This document shows, in pieces, positions 27,529 through 38,945 of a stretch of 64,000 nucleotides of DNA. Under the pieces are notes generated by a model, which saw only the letters and a program-made list of their open reading frames with translations, was not told the origin of the DNA and ran no database searches. The stretch covers positions 46,031 to 110,030 of the forward strand of contig JAUTCR010000004.1 in assembly GCA_030673895.1 (NCBI GenBank), in the 5' to 3' direction. Every line of letters starts with the position of its first letter. Position 1 is the stretch's first letter. The stretch comes from Verrucomicrobiota bacterium JB023. Lineage in GTDB: Bacteria > Verrucomicrobiota > Verrucomicrobiia > Verrucomicrobiales > Akkermansiaceae. Position numbers and translations under genes: made by a program.

Positions 27529-29607
27529 ATGGGTCCTGTGCTCGAGCGTGCGCGACAAGTTCTGAGGGATTCCTTCGGCTTTGAGGATTTTCTCAACGGC
27601 CAGGAGCAGATCATTGCCTCAATACTGTCCGGGCGGGACGGCTTGGCCGTGATGCCTACGGGTGGAGGTAAAAGTCTGTGCTATCAGATCCCGGCGCTAG
27701 TGAAGGACGGGGTCACGCTGGTGGTCAGTCCTTTGATCGCCTTGATGAAGGACCAGGTGGACGCTCTCGTTGGCAAGGGAGTCAAGGCTGCGGTCGTCAA
27801 TTCGACCCAGAGTTGGGATGAGCAGCGCGAAATCCTGGATGCCGTTGCCGCCGGGGAAATCAAGCTGCTCTACGTGGCGCCCGAGCGATTCCGGGCGGGA
27901 AGTTTTTTATCGGCAGTCTCGCGGGTCGAGATAGGATTGTTAGCCATCGATGAGGCTCACTGCTTGAGCCAATGGGGGCACGATTTTCGCCCCGATTACA
28001 TGCGATTGGGCCGAGCGCGTCAGGAATTGGGAAATCCCCAGTGCGTGGCCTTCACGGCCACGGCGACTCCTGTGGTCAGGCAAGATATCCTTCAGGTATT
28101 GGGGCTGAGTGAGCCCTTCGAGGTGGTCACGGGATTCGGTCGACCCAATCTCAGTTTCAATATCACGGCGGCGGCCAAGAAGGCGGAGAAGCTGAATCGT
28201 CTGAGAGACATCATCGCGGAGCACCGGACTGGCATTGTCTATTGCGCGACGAGGAAGAAGGTGGATGAGGTGGGGGAAATCCTGGCTAGCTGGGGCGTCA
28301 AGGTCGCTGTTTACCACGGTGGCATGACGGATGAGGAGAGATCGCGGGTTCAGGATCAGTTCATCACCAAGAAAAAGGACGTGGCCGTCGCGACCAACGC
28401 CTTCGGCATGGGGATCGACCGCAGTGACGTCCGCTTCGTGGCGCACTATGAGGTGCCCGGCAGTGTGGAGGCTTTCTATCAGGAAGCCGGTCGGGCGGGG
28501 CGAGATGGAGAGGCCGCATGGTGCGAGCTGCTGTGGAGCTTTGCGGATACGCGCACCCAGGAATTCTTCATCGAAGGAGTCAATCCCGGCCCCGGGGTGG
28601 TTCGTGATCTCTACGATTGGCTGAAGGCCACTGCGGACGGAAACGGGGAAGTCCACCGCAGCCTTGATGAGATGCGGGATGAAGTGGGTGTGAAGAATGG
28701 CATGGCCGTCGGGAGCGCGCTCTCCATATTGGTTCGTTCGGGTTACTTGGAGCGCTTTGACGTGCCCGGCCAGCGGGTGCGCGGCTCTCGATTGCTCAAG
28801 GCGGATGCTCCTCTGCAGCTTGACGAGCAGAGCATGGAGGAGAAAGAGCGGCGCGATCGGGAGAAGCTCAGCTCCATGATTTCACTCTGCGAGGCTACCG
28901 AATGCCGGCAGGAGTGGATCATGCGCTACTTTGGAGAGGATGCCGAGGAGTGCGGAAATTGCGATGTCTGCCGCAATGAGCAAGGCGGGGAGAAGCGAGA
29001 TCTTACTGAGTCCGAGCTTCTCATTATTCGGAAGGCATTGAGCGGAGTGGCAAGGATGAGCGAGCGGAGGGGCCGGCAGTGGGTGCCGCGCTTCGGAAGA
29101 GGCCGGATCATCCAAATGCTCACCGGCAGCCGGAGTCAGGAGATCCTCAATGCGGGTCTGCATCAACTCACGACCTATGGTCTGCTCAAGGACCAGGGCG
29201 CAGCATTCTTAAATGAGCTGTTTCCCGCCATGGCGGATGCCGGACTCGTTGCCACGGTGAGGCGAGACGATTACCCCTTGCTCACCCTTACCGTGCGGGG
29301 CAACGAAGTGATGCAAGGGCGTAAAAAATGCCGCATGCGCTGGCCCGCGCCCAAGTCGACCGCAGGAACGGTCGCTGCGGGGCCTTTTGATTCCCGGCTC
29401 TACACCAAGCTTTCCGACCTGCGCTTGGAGATCGCCAAGGAGCAGGGTGGGCCGGTCTATCTCGTCTTCGGAAATCGTGCGCTCGAGGAAATGGCTCGCA
29501 TCCGACCCCGGACGAGCGAGGAGTTGTTGTCCATCAATGGCGTGGGTCCGGCCAAAATTGAACAATTCGGAGCCCGCTTTCTAAAGGCAATTCGTGAGGG
29601 CGCCTGA
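27529..29607 (+). CDS. recQ: ATP-dependent DNA helicase RecQ
   Basis: 692 residues from the ATG at 27529, preferred over a TTG at 27502. All RecQ parts are present: motif I GGGKSLCYQIP, the IDEAHCLSQWGHDFRPDY box containing the DEAH and aromatic-rich loop, helicase C-terminal motifs (AFGMGIDRSDVRFVAHY, QEAGRAGRDG), a four-cysteine zinc module (CEATECRQEW to CGNCDVC), a winged-helix RQC domain and a C-terminal HRDC domain (LRLEIAKEQG to LLSINGVGPAKIEQFG). It unwinds 3'-5' in recombination and fork repair. It is followed by recF, its partner in the RecFOR gap-repair path. Confidence 0.96.
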   Translation: MGPVLERARQVLRDSFGFEDFLNGQEQIIASILSGRDGLAVMPTGGGKSLCYQIPALVKDGVTLVVSPLIALMKDQVDALVGKGVKAAVVNSTQSWDEQREILDAVAAGEIKLLYVAPERFRAGSFLSAVSRVEIGLLAIDEAHCLSQWGHDFRPDYMRLGRARQELGNPQCVAFTATATPVVRQDILQVLGLSEPFEVVTGFGRPNLSFNITAAAKKAEKLNRLRDIIAEHRTGIVYCATRKKVDEVGEILASWGVKVAVYHGGMTDEERSRVQDQFITKKKDVAVATNAFGMGIDRSDVRFVAHYEVPGSVEAFYQEAGRAGRDGEAAWCELLWSFADTRTQEFFIEGVNPGPGVVRDLYDWLKATADGNGEVHRSLDEMRDEVGVKNGMAVGSALSILVRSGYLERFDVPGQRVRGSRLLKADAPLQLDEQSMEEKERRDREKLSSMISLCEATECRQEWIMRYFGEDAEECGNCDVCRNEQGGEKRDLTESELLIIRKALSGVARMSERRGRQWVPRFGRGRIIQMLTGSRSQEILNAGLHQLTTYGLLKDQGAAFLNELFPAMADAGLVATVRRDDYPLLTLTVRGNEVMQGRKKCRMRWPAPKSTAGTVAAGPFDSRLYTKLSDLRLEIAKEQGGPVYLVFGNRALEEMARIRPRTSEELLSINGVGPAKIEQFGARFLKAIREGA

Positions 29608-29700
29608 TTGCCTGCCGCCTCTCCTCAGTCGACACGCTGACAAAAGCGAGTTCAAAGATTCGTGGAGATTCAGCCAATTCGGGGACACGATGGCGCTCGG

Positions 29701-30744
29701 ATGCTTTCCGCCTTACGTCTGCAAGATTTTCGACGCTTTCAATCAGCAATGGTTGACGTTCCGGAGCGGGGCATTGTCTTTGCCGGCCAAAACGCCCAAG
29801 GCAAAACCAGCCTGCTCGAGGCAGTCTGCGTGCTGGTGCGTCTGCATTCCCCCCGCACTCGAAAGCCCCGGCAAATGGTCAGATTCGAGACCGCTTATTT
29901 CGGCATCGCCGGAGAGTGTTGGGGTGTGCAACGCCGAGTGGACTTTGCCAAGGGTTCGTATCAACTGCGGGTCGATGGCGAGGAGCGTGATTCCCAAGGG
30001 GATTACCTGAGCGATGGGGGGCTCGTCGTGTGGATGGGCAACGAGGATCGGGACTTGGTCTCCGGTCCCGGGGAGGGACGGCGTCGTTATCTCGACTTTG
30101 CAGCGAGTCAGATTGTGCCCGGGTATCGTCGCTCGCTCACCCGATACCGCAAGGTCCTCAAGGAGCGCAATATCTTGCTGAGAGACGGGCGATGGGGGCA
30201 GGAGCTTGATGCCTTCACGCGGTTGCTAATCGAGCATGGTGATGAGGTGACTGAAGGTCGTCGGCGCATTGTCGCAGGGTTGAAGGATTCCGTGGCCAAT
30301 GCGCAAGTCGCGATGGGAGGGGGAGCGGAAGAGGTTGGGCTCGGGTATCAAGAGGGGCGTGGCGATGATTTCCTTGCCGGGCTTGAGATGACGCAAGAGC
30401 GGGAGAGGAGGCAGGGCTTGACCCTTGTCGGCCCGCATCGGGATGAGCTGCGGCTTACCCTCGGGGGGCTCAAGGCGGCGGACTTTGGAAGTGAAGGCCA
30501 GCAACGCACCTTGGCACTGGCCCTCAAATTGGCTCAGGGAGAGCTCCTCCGCGAGCAGGGCGGCAAAACTCCAATCTTCCTCATCGATGACATTTTCGGC
30601 GAGCTGGATCCTGGCCGTCGGGAGCGTTTCCTCGCTCATCTTCCCGAGGGCGCCCAGCTCCTGATCACGACCACGAATGCAAACTGGCTAGGATCGGGGC
30701 TCGAGCTCGAGGTCCGACAGGTCACCGAAGGGCGCATCGCTTAA
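29701..30744 (+). CDS. recF: DNA replication and repair protein RecF
   Basis: 347 residues from ATG 29701 (MLSALRLQDFRRF), the usual opening of RecF. Walker A is GQNAQGKTSLLEAV near residue 30; the ABC signature region is FGSEGQQRTLALALKLA and Walker B is IFLIDDIFGELD. RecF binds DNA and ATP and helps load RecA at gaps with RecO and RecR. In many bacteria recF lies beside dnaA/dnaN; here it follows recQ by 93 bases. The protein is slightly shorter than the E. coli form but complete. Confidence 0.95.
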   Translation: MLSALRLQDFRRFQSAMVDVPERGIVFAGQNAQGKTSLLEAVCVLVRLHSPRTRKPRQMVRFETAYFGIAGECWGVQRRVDFAKGSYQLRVDGEERDSQGDYLSDGGLVVWMGNEDRDLVSGPGEGRRRYLDFAASQIVPGYRRSLTRYRKVLKERNILLRDGRWGQELDAFTRLLIEHGDEVTEGRRRIVAGLKDSVANAQVAMGGGAEEVGLGYQEGRGDDFLAGLEMTQERERRQGLTLVGPHRDELRLTLGGLKAADFGSEGQQRTLALALKLAQGELLREQGGKTPIFLIDDIFGELDPGRRERFLAHLPEGAQLLITTTNANWLGSGLELEVRQVTEGRIA

Positions 30745-30805
30745 AGAGTGCTGTTCAAGAGATTAAAGCTGTTTACATTCCGCTTTTCATTTTGCAAAAA
30801 CCGGC

Positions 30806-31978
30806 ATGAGTTTTCAGTCATCCAAGGGAGTCAGGGCCGCGCTCTCCTCGAATCTCACCGAGATTCTCGAGCCGCTCGACATGCTCGAATTTGATCGGAT
30901 CACCCGTCTGGCATCGAGCATCCTCAAGGTTCCGGTTTGCCTTGTTTCGCTCGTCGATGAGGAGCGCCAGTTCTTCGCCGGGGCTTGCGGTCTCCCGCGT
31001 CCCTGGAGCCAAGAGCGTCAGACCCCTTTGAGCCACTCATTCTGCCAGACCGTTGTGGCCACCCGTCAGGTCATCATTGTCAAGGATGCGAGAGAGGATG
31101 AGCGGTTTCGTGAGAATCTGGCGATCCGTGATTTGGGAGTGATCGCCTATCTCGGCTTTCCCCTCGTTGAGCCGACGGGCCATGCCATTGGAGCCTTTTG
31201 TGTGATTGATAGTGAGCCACGCCAATGGACGGAGACCGAGATTGATACCGCGAGGGATTTTGCTGCCCTGGCAATGACCCAGATTCAATATCTTCTTGAG
31301 CAGGAACGTCATCGGAGTTTGCTCGATGTCTTGGCACACGACTTGAAAACGCCTCTCGCGGCCATCGATTTTTCCTCGCGGATCCTAATGGAGAAAAAGG
31401 GAGATGTACCTGATTCTTTGGAGCCGCTTCTCGGCAACATCCTGGAGTCGTCCGAACGCTCTTTCGAGCTGCTGGAGCAAACAACGCAGCGCCAACAAAC
31501 GGGACAGGGGAGGGAAACGGTCGAGCTCAAGGAGCTCGCCGAGGATCTGGTCGAAAGTCTGAATCAATCGTGTGATGAGAAGAGGATCGAGCTCACCGTC
31601 GCCTGCCATCTTCCGGCACCGTCCGCCATGGCTGACCGCTGGATCGTGGAGCGTGTGCTGGAAAATCTTCTCACCAACGCAATCAAGTATTCGCCTCACG
31701 GGAGCGAGATTGCACTCGAAATCTGTTGTGACGACGGTCTAGCAGGTTACCGGGTCAAGGATAGCGGACCCGGGTTTTCAGAGGCGGATGTTGCGGGGCT
31801 CTATCAACGCTACGCGCGCCTGAGCGCCACGCCGACCGGAGGAGAGCCCTCGAGTGGAATGGGCTTGTCGATCGCAAAACGGCTGATCAGCCAGGTTGGG
31901 GGTCGACTCGAGCTCATCAGTCGTCCGGGGGAGAGTGCTCACTTTGAAGCTCTTTTTCCGCTGCCAGTCAATAATTGA
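30806..31978 (+). CDS. GAF-domain sensor histidine kinase
   Basis: 390 residues, no membrane segment, so cytoplasmic. A GAF domain (about 25-160: PVCLVSLVDEERQFFAG, LGFPLVEPTGHAIGAFCVID) precedes a HisKA region with His178 (LAHDLKTPLAAID) and an ATPase domain (ENLLTNAIKYSP, DSGPGF, GMGLSIAKRLI). The GAF form is the one seen in phytochrome-like and small-ligand sensors; no chromophore cysteine stands out. No response regulator is adjacent, so it is an orphan kinase. The gene lies between recF and the respiratory operon and has its own start 61 bases after recF. Confidence 0.88.
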   Translation: MSFQSSKGVRAALSSNLTEILEPLDMLEFDRITRLASSILKVPVCLVSLVDEERQFFAGACGLPRPWSQERQTPLSHSFCQTVVATRQVIIVKDAREDERFRENLAIRDLGVIAYLGFPLVEPTGHAIGAFCVIDSEPRQWTETEIDTARDFAALAMTQIQYLLEQERHRSLLDVLAHDLKTPLAAIDFSSRILMEKKGDVPDSLEPLLGNILESSERSFELLEQTTQRQQTGQGRETVELKELAEDLVESLNQSCDEKRIELTVACHLPAPSAMADRWIVERVLENLLTNAIKYSPHGSEIALEICCDDGLAGYRVKDSGPGFSEADVAGLYQRYARLSATPTGGEPSSGMGLSIAKRLISQVGGRLELISRPGESAHFEALFPLPVNN

Positions 31979-32105
31979 GAAGAGCTACCCCAGCGCATCG
32001 AGTTGCCTTCAAATGGCAATTCCCCGCTAAAATAACGCAATGAGTAGCTTTCGCGTCCAGAGCCGGTGCGCTTTGATAGGAATCGGGAAAAAAATCGCAA
32101 TCCGT

Positions 32106-32127
32106 GCTTGTGAAAAATTTCACAAGC
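32106..32127. promoter_or_regulatory. CRP/FNR-type palindrome before the respiratory operon
   Basis: Two perfect 10-bp arms, GCTTGTGAAA and TTTCACAAGC, are separated by two bases. They contain TGTGA-N6-TCACA, the recognition pattern of E. coli CRP and close to that of the FNR family (TTGAT-N4-ATCAA). The centre is about 34 bases before the actA start at 32150, so the site probably lies downstream of, or overlapping, the promoter and could act as repressor site, or as activator site for a short-leader promoter. An upstream element TAAAAT near 32029 is a possible -10 box. A second smaller dyad (TTGCC / GGCAA) lies near 32005-32020. Confidence 0.55.
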
Positions 32128-32149
32128 TCCTAAACCGTCGCCGCAGCCC

Positions 32150-32908
32150 ATGGCGAACTTCTTTCCTCGTTGGTCTAATTTCATGCCGTTGAAGTTGGCG
32201 ATTTGTGCCGGCGCGATTGCCTTTGGTATCGCGCTCACAATCGCAGTTTATGGATACGGTATTCCGCACGCGCAGCCGGTCGGTTACCAGCCCGGCCAGC
32301 CAATCCCGTACTCCCATGAGATTCATGTGAATCAATTAGGGATGGATTGTCGTTATTGTCACAGCTTCGTCGAGCATGGCGCTCATGCGAACGTGCCTAG
32401 CGCGAACGTCTGTTTCAATTGTCACGGCCCGAATAAGGTGAAGTCGGATAGTCCACTTTTGGCTCCGCTTTACGATGCGATGGCTATCGACCAGGAGACG
32501 GGTCAATCAACGGGTATGGAGCCCAAGACGTTGGAGTGGGTGCGAGTCCATAAGATTGCTGACTACGCCTACTTCAATCACTCTGCTCACGTGAACCGCG
32601 GAGTTTCTTGTCAGAGCTGCCATGGTGAGGTGGATGAGATGAAGAAGGTTTATCAAGCCGAGGATTTGACCATGGGATGGTGTCTCGACTGTCACCGGAG
32701 TCCTGAGAAACATCTTCGTCCCATGGAGGAGGTCTTCAATCTCGACTACGATGCTGAGGAGTGGCTCGCTCAGAACGAGATTGTGGATAGCGAAGGTTTG
32801 GTCGGCGAGAAGGGGCAGCGTCTGACTTCTCAAGAAGAGTTCGGTAAGTTTTTGAAGGTCCACTGGGATGTGCAGCCCAAGGAGAGTTGTGCCACCTGTC
32901 ACCGCTAA
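32150..32908 (+). CDS. actA: Alternative complex III subunit A, pentaheme cytochrome c
   Basis: 252 residues. One N-terminal membrane anchor (about 12-32, LAICAGAIAFGIALTIAVYG) leads to a periplasmic domain with five CxxCH heme sites: CRYCH, CFNCH, CQSCH, CLDCH and CATCH, the last at the very C-terminus. This is the expected pattern of ActA, which carries electrons from quinol oxidation to periplasmic cytochrome c. It opens a long co-directional operon that extends to 48933. An ATG twelve codons in (32183) is a possible alternative start. No clear ribosome binding site. Confidence 0.93.
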   Translation: MANFFPRWSNFMPLKLAICAGAIAFGIALTIAVYGYGIPHAQPVGYQPGQPIPYSHEIHVNQLGMDCRYCHSFVEHGAHANVPSANVCFNCHGPNKVKSDSPLLAPLYDAMAIDQETGQSTGMEPKTLEWVRVHKIADYAYFNHSAHVNRGVSCQSCHGEVDEMKKVYQAEDLTMGWCLDCHRSPEKHLRPMEEVFNLDYDAEEWLAQNEIVDSEGLVGEKGQRLTSQEEFGKFLKVHWDVQPKESCATCHR

Positions 32909-32929
32909 CTGGAAAATTTGACGTCTGAG

Positions 32930-35900
32930 ATGAGTAAACGAGTTTGGAATCATCCTGAAGTTCCTGCGGAAGAGCGCGATGTCCTTGTCTGGCGGAGTGC
33001 CGGCGAATTGGACGGTAGCGCCATGTTCCGGGAGCATCTGGAACGCGAGTTTCCCGAGAAAAACGGTGAATTGACTGAGGAGGAGCGCGAGCTCTCCAGG
33101 CGTTCGTTCGTCAAGTTGATGGGGGCTTCGTCCGCCTTGGCTGGGCTGGGTTTGGCTTCGTGCCGACGTCCGGAAAGCTACATCGTTCCCTACACCAATG
33201 CTCCAGAATGGGTGATCCCTGGCAAGCCTCTCTATTATGCCTCGGCACGGCCTACGGCTGCGGGCGGGGTACCACTGCTTGTCACAACCTTCGAAGGGCG
33301 TCCTACTCTGGTCGCACCAAACGAAGACCACCCCGACAGTAGCGGAACTGACGCTTTCACTCAGGCTTCCATTCTTGATCTTTACGATCCCGACCGTTCC
33401 AAAGATTTTCTCAAGGCTGGAAAAGTGACTTCCAAGGCTGATTTCGAAGCGGCTCTCAAGGAGTCCGCTGCCAAGCCTGGTAAGATTGGTTTCGTATTCG
33501 GCGAAGACGACAGTCCCACCCGGGCGCGTCTGGTTGGTGAGCTGAAGAAGAAATTCCCCGGAGCGAAGGCTTATCGCTACGAGGCACTCGAAGCGAATCG
33601 GGCCGAGGCTGCTCTCGGAAAAGGCAATCGCTTGGTTGTCGATTTCTCCAAGGCGGATCGCATTCTGTCGTTGGATTGCGACTTCCTCGGCTTGGACGAG
33701 ACCGGAGAGTCGAAAGGTTACTTTGAGCGCCGCCAAGGGGGCTCCCATGCTGACGGCAAGCTTTACTCCAAGGAGGTTGCTCCTGAGGAGATGAATCGTC
33801 ACTACCAGGTCGAGGCGGCTTACACGCTCACTGGTGGAATGGCTGACCACCGTCTTCGGGTGACCGCAGGACGTGTCGCTCAAATCGCTTCGGCAATTGC
33901 GGCGGAATTGGGCGTTTCGGTCCCAGCTTCCGGCGAGTTAAGCGAGAAGGAGAAATTGTGGGTCGCTGAATGCGCCAAGGATCTTCAAGCCGCCGGAGGT
34001 AACGCCGTTGTCCTTGCAGGCAAGCGACAGTCCGCCGGTCTCCATCAACTGGCGGCAGCCATCAATGCCAAGCTCGGCTCGGCATGTGCCAAGATTGTGG
34101 CAACCGGCCGTGGAGAGTTTGCTGACTTTGCTGAGCTCGTCGCCGATATGGAAGCGGGCGCGCTTCAGACTCTTGTTTTTGCTACGCCGGCTAATCCGGT
34201 CTTCGATGCTCCTGCTGATGTTCAATTCAAGGAGCTTCTTGCCAAGGTGCCAACAACCATTCACCTCGGTCTTCGTGCTGACCACACTGCACGCGCTTGC
34301 TCTTGGCATGTTCCCGCTGCACATTACCTCGAGAGCTGGGGAGATACTCGCACAGCGTCAGGCTCCCATCTTCTCGTGCAGCCGATGATTTTGCCCCTCC
34401 ATGGAGGAGTTGGTGAATTGGAACTTCTTTCTGCCTTCCTCGGCGATGGCTCGCTGCAGCTTGGCGACGAGCAGACTCCTTCTGCCGGTTACGATGCGGT
34501 CCGCAATACCGTTCAACTTCAACCGGCCGCTTGGACGGAAGCCCTCAAAAACGGCTATATTGATGCTTCCTATGCGGAGGCGGAGGCCACGGGGGCGACG
34601 GACCAAGTTGCCGCGTCTCTGCAGACTCCAACTCCAAGCAAGGACGCGCTTGAGGTGATTTTTGCAGCTGATGCCTCAGTTTGGGACGGACGTTTCATCA
34701 ATAATTCCTGGTTGCAGGAAGCTCCAGACCCCATCTCGAAATTGACTTGGGACAATGTTGCTTATGTCTCTCCCAAGACCGCTGAGGCATTAGGCATCGA
34801 GCCACTCACGACTGAACTGGAGCCCGAAACCAAGATCTTCGGGAAAGACGTCAAGAATGCTCCCCGCCCAGAACAGGGTGAAGGGGAAAAGGCCAAGGCG
34901 CCCATGATCGAGGTCAAGCTGGGTGAGGCGAGCTTGAAGATCCCGGTCCTCGTTTCCTTCGGCCAAGCTGACGACACAATTGTTCTTCCTTTGGGTTATG
35001 GACAAGGCCGCGATGATGGTCGCTCCGGTGGCGTGGTTTACGATAAGGCAGCGCCAGTCGTCGGCCAAGTTGGTCTGAATACAGGCTTTGATGCCTACCG
35101 GCTTCGGACGTCACAGACAGACTATCTTGCAAGCGGGGCAACGATCTCAATGGTGTTTGACCGCTATCCGGTTGCACTCACCCAAGAGCACCACGCCATG
35201 TATGGTCGCGCGCTGGCTCGGGAGATCTCGACGGATGACATCGACGTCCATCACCATCACAAGTCATACGAAGAGCAGCTCAAGGGAGTCGCAAAGCAGG
35301 GAATGGATTCCCACATGCCTCCCAACACGTCGATCTACAAGCCGAACGATACCGAAGGGAAGCCGCTCATCAGTGATGACCGTCATCAGTGGGCAATGGC
35401 AATCGACCTGAATGTCTGCACCGGCTGTAATTCCTGTCTTGTCGCTTGCCAGGCTGAGAACAACATCCCGGTCGTCGGTAAGGAGCAGGTTGCCAAGGGC
35501 CGCGAAATGCACTGGATCCGCATGGATCGCTACTACGCGGTGCACAAAGACGGTGACCAAGACAATCCTGAGATGATTCCTCAGCCTGTCGCGTGTGTGC
35601 AGTGTGAGATGGCACCTTGTGAAACGGTTTGCCCGGTCAATGCGACCGTGCACACCGAGGAGGGCCTCAACGCCATGGCTTACAACCGGTGCATTGGTAC
35701 CCGGTATTGCGCGAACAACTGTCCTTATAAGGCACGTCGATTCAACTTCTTCGATTACAACAAGCGCAACCCGCTTGTCCCTCACAACCTCAACCGTGGT
35801 CCATGGGGTAAGAAGCAGGTTGGCGACGGAAAGCATTTGCAACGGAACCCGAACGTATCGGTTCGGATGCGTGGAGTGATGGAGAAATGCACCTACTGTG

Positions 35901-36253
35901 TGCAGCGTCTTGAGGAAGCGAAAATCAAGCAGAAGCAGATTCAGCGGAAGAAGGCACTCGGCGTCGATTCCACCAAGATGACGGTTACTGCCAAAGATCT
36001 GCGCATTCCGGTCGATTCCGTAAAAGTCGCTTGTCAGTCCGCTTGCGCTTCCAACGCAATTACCTTCGGAAACCTACTCGACCGAAAAGACGCCGCAGTC
36101 GTCCGGGCGAAGGATTCCAAGCGCAATTACGACCTTCTCAATTATATCGGCACGCTGCCTCGGACGAGCTACTTGGCACGCGTCAAGAATCCAAACAAAG
36201 AACTCACCTCCATCGACAAGAATGTCGGTCGGGCAACCATTCACATTCACTAA
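32930..36253 (+). CDS. actB: Alternative complex III subunit B (molybdopterin-like plus iron-sulfur)
   Basis: 1107 residues from the ATG at 32930, preferred over a TTG at 32918. A twin-arginine type signal (SRRSFVKLMGASSALAGLGL) precedes a cysteine (ASC), so the protein may be lipid-anchored on the periplasmic side. The large first part resembles a molybdopterin oxidoreductase but in the ACIII family has no cofactor. The C-terminal third is a NrfC-type ferredoxin with cysteine groups CTGCNSCLVAC, CVQCEMAPCETVC, CIGTRYCANNC and CTYC, accounting for 3Fe-4S and 4Fe-4S clusters. It carries electrons between quinone site and hemes. It ends 6 bases before actC. Confidence 0.95.
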   Translation: MSKRVWNHPEVPAEERDVLVWRSAGELDGSAMFREHLEREFPEKNGELTEEERELSRRSFVKLMGASSALAGLGLASCRRPESYIVPYTNAPEWVIPGKPLYYASARPTAAGGVPLLVTTFEGRPTLVAPNEDHPDSSGTDAFTQASILDLYDPDRSKDFLKAGKVTSKADFEAALKESAAKPGKIGFVFGEDDSPTRARLVGELKKKFPGAKAYRYEALEANRAEAALGKGNRLVVDFSKADRILSLDCDFLGLDETGESKGYFERRQGGSHADGKLYSKEVAPEEMNRHYQVEAAYTLTGGMADHRLRVTAGRVAQIASAIAAELGVSVPASGELSEKEKLWVAECAKDLQAAGGNAVVLAGKRQSAGLHQLAAAINAKLGSACAKIVATGRGEFADFAELVADMEAGALQTLVFATPANPVFDAPADVQFKELLAKVPTTIHLGLRADHTARACSWHVPAAHYLESWGDTRTASGSHLLVQPMILPLHGGVGELELLSAFLGDGSLQLGDEQTPSAGYDAVRNTVQLQPAAWTEALKNGYIDASYAEAEATGATDQVAASLQTPTPSKDALEVIFAADASVWDGRFINNSWLQEAPDPISKLTWDNVAYVSPKTAEALGIEPLTTELEPETKIFGKDVKNAPRPEQGEGEKAKAPMIEVKLGEASLKIPVLVSFGQADDTIVLPLGYGQGRDDGRSGGVVYDKAAPVVGQVGLNTGFDAYRLRTSQTDYLASGATISMVFDRYPVALTQEHHAMYGRALAREISTDDIDVHHHHKSYEEQLKGVAKQGMDSHMPPNTSIYKPNDTEGKPLISDDRHQWAMAIDLNVCTGCNSCLVACQAENNIPVVGKEQVAKGREMHWIRMDRYYAVHKDGDQDNPEMIPQPVACVQCEMAPCETVCPVNATVHTEEGLNAMAYNRCIGTRYCANNCPYKARRFNFFDYNKRNPLVPHNLNRGPWGKKQVGDGKHLQRNPNVSVRMRGVMEKCTYCVQRLEEAKIKQKQIQRKKALGVDSTKMTVTAKDLRIPVDSVKVACQSACASNAITFGNLLDRKDAAVVRAKDSKRNYDLLNYIGTLPRTSYLARVKNPNKELTSIDKNVGRATIHIH

Positions 36254-36259
36254 ACGGGC

Positions 36260-37749
<1,490 letters not shown>

Positions 37750-37750
<1 letters not shown>

Positions 37751-38304
37751 TGAGCACGACGGTGAAACGAGTTTACGGCTATCTGGCCGAGTTTGAGAGT
37801 GCCTCAAAGCTGTATAAGGCAGCTGAAAAGGTTCGTGATGCGGGATTCGAAAAATGGGATTGCTATTCTCCTTATCCTATCCACGGCTTGGACAACGCGA
37901 TGGGCATCAAGCGGTCCATTTTGCCCTACATGGTTTTCTTTGGCGGTTTGACCGGCTTCTTCACGGCGCTGGCCTTGGCCTACATCACGCAGGTGAGTAT
38001 CTACCCGACCGTGGTTCAGGGAAAACCGGCCAATATTTTCACGGTTCCGGCCTTCTTTCCTATCATGTTTGAGTTGACCGTACTGTTTTCTGGCTTCACG
38101 ACCCTTTTCGGTCTGTTGGGCCTGATGCAGTTGCCCCGATACAACCACCCACTCTTTGCTAGTAAACAATTCGCGCGGGTGACAGATGATGGCTTTTTCA
38201 TCGCTATCGAAGCACGTGACCCGAAATTCTCCGCTGAAAGCACGAAGCAACTCCTAGCTGATATCGGTGGAGCTAATATTGAACTGGTTGAAGACGAGAA
38301 CTGA
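37750..38304 (+). CDS. actD: Alternative complex III subunit D
   Basis: 184 residues. The DUF3341 pattern is clear: a soluble N-terminus (YGYLAEFESASKLYKAAEKV, FEKWDCYSPYPIHGLDNAMG) and two membrane helices around 55-80 and 95-120 (VFFGGLTGFFTALALAYI, ELTVLFSGFTTLFGLLGLM). In the known ACIII structures ActD contacts the periplasmic and membrane subunits and has no cofactor. Overlaps actC by one base and precedes actE by eight. Confidence 0.93.
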
Positions 38305-38312
38305 TTGAACCC

Positions 38313-38945
38313 ATGTTGAAGTATTTCTTTCTAGTCTGGATCCTTGTGGGTCTGATGATTGCCGGAATCTATGGGATTCCCGGCGCCAAGGACTCCCGTC
38401 CACCTCTTCGTCTGTTTCCTGATATGGATGACCAGGACAAGGTCTCCGCGCAGACACCTGGTGGCTCGCGACTGCCAGTTGCGGGCACCGTGCCGAATAC
38501 CGGAGACGATGGCGTCTTTTCCGTCGAATTCGGGGCGGGGCGTACTGGTTACTATTACACTGGACTGACCGACGGTTATTTCGGCACCGGGATGCCCGAG
38601 GAGCTTGAGCTGACCGAAGAAAATGTCGCACAGTTTCTCGCTCGAGGCGAAGAGCGCTACGGCATCTACTGCGCCATCTGTCACGGAGAGAGCGGAGACG
38701 GACAAGGCACGGTTGCGATGCTTGGAGTCAACGGGGTTCGGAATCTCCACGAGACCGGAGAGGCTGGCTTCGACGCCGAAAATTATCCCGATGGAAGACT
38801 TTTTGAAGTGATTACAAACGGAAAGGGCCAAATGGGGGCCTATGGCATGAATATTCCGGTGAACGACCGCTGGGCCATCGTGGCCTACGTGCGGGCTCTG
38901 CAGGAAGCACGTGAAATTTCCAACAACGAGGAGGAGACAAACTGA
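38313..38945 (+). CDS. actE: Alternative complex III subunit E, monoheme cytochrome c
   Basis: 210 residues. An N-terminal hydrophobic segment (MLKYFFLVWILVGLMIAGIYG) acts as anchor or lipoprotein-like signal; a cytochrome c domain follows with one heme site CAICH in ERYGIYCAICHGESGDGQG and a methionine ligand candidate in KGQMGAYGMNI. In ACIII this subunit receives electrons from ActA and passes them onward. It overlaps the actF start by one base. Confidence 0.93.
   Translation: MLKYFFLVWILVGLMIAGIYGIPGAKDSRPPLRLFPDMDDQDKVSAQTPGGSRLPVAGTVPNTGDDGVFSVEFGAGRTGYYYTGLTDGYFGTGMPEELELTEENVAQFLARGEERYGIYCAICHGESGDGQGTVAMLGVNGVRNLHETGEAGFDAENYPDGRLFEVITNGKGQMGAYGMNIPVNDRWAIVAYVRALQEAREISNNEEETN

Noticed and set aside
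32507..33883. Long minus-strand frame of 458 codons opposite actA/actB
   Set aside because: Fully antisense to two certain genes, no motif, no start signal.
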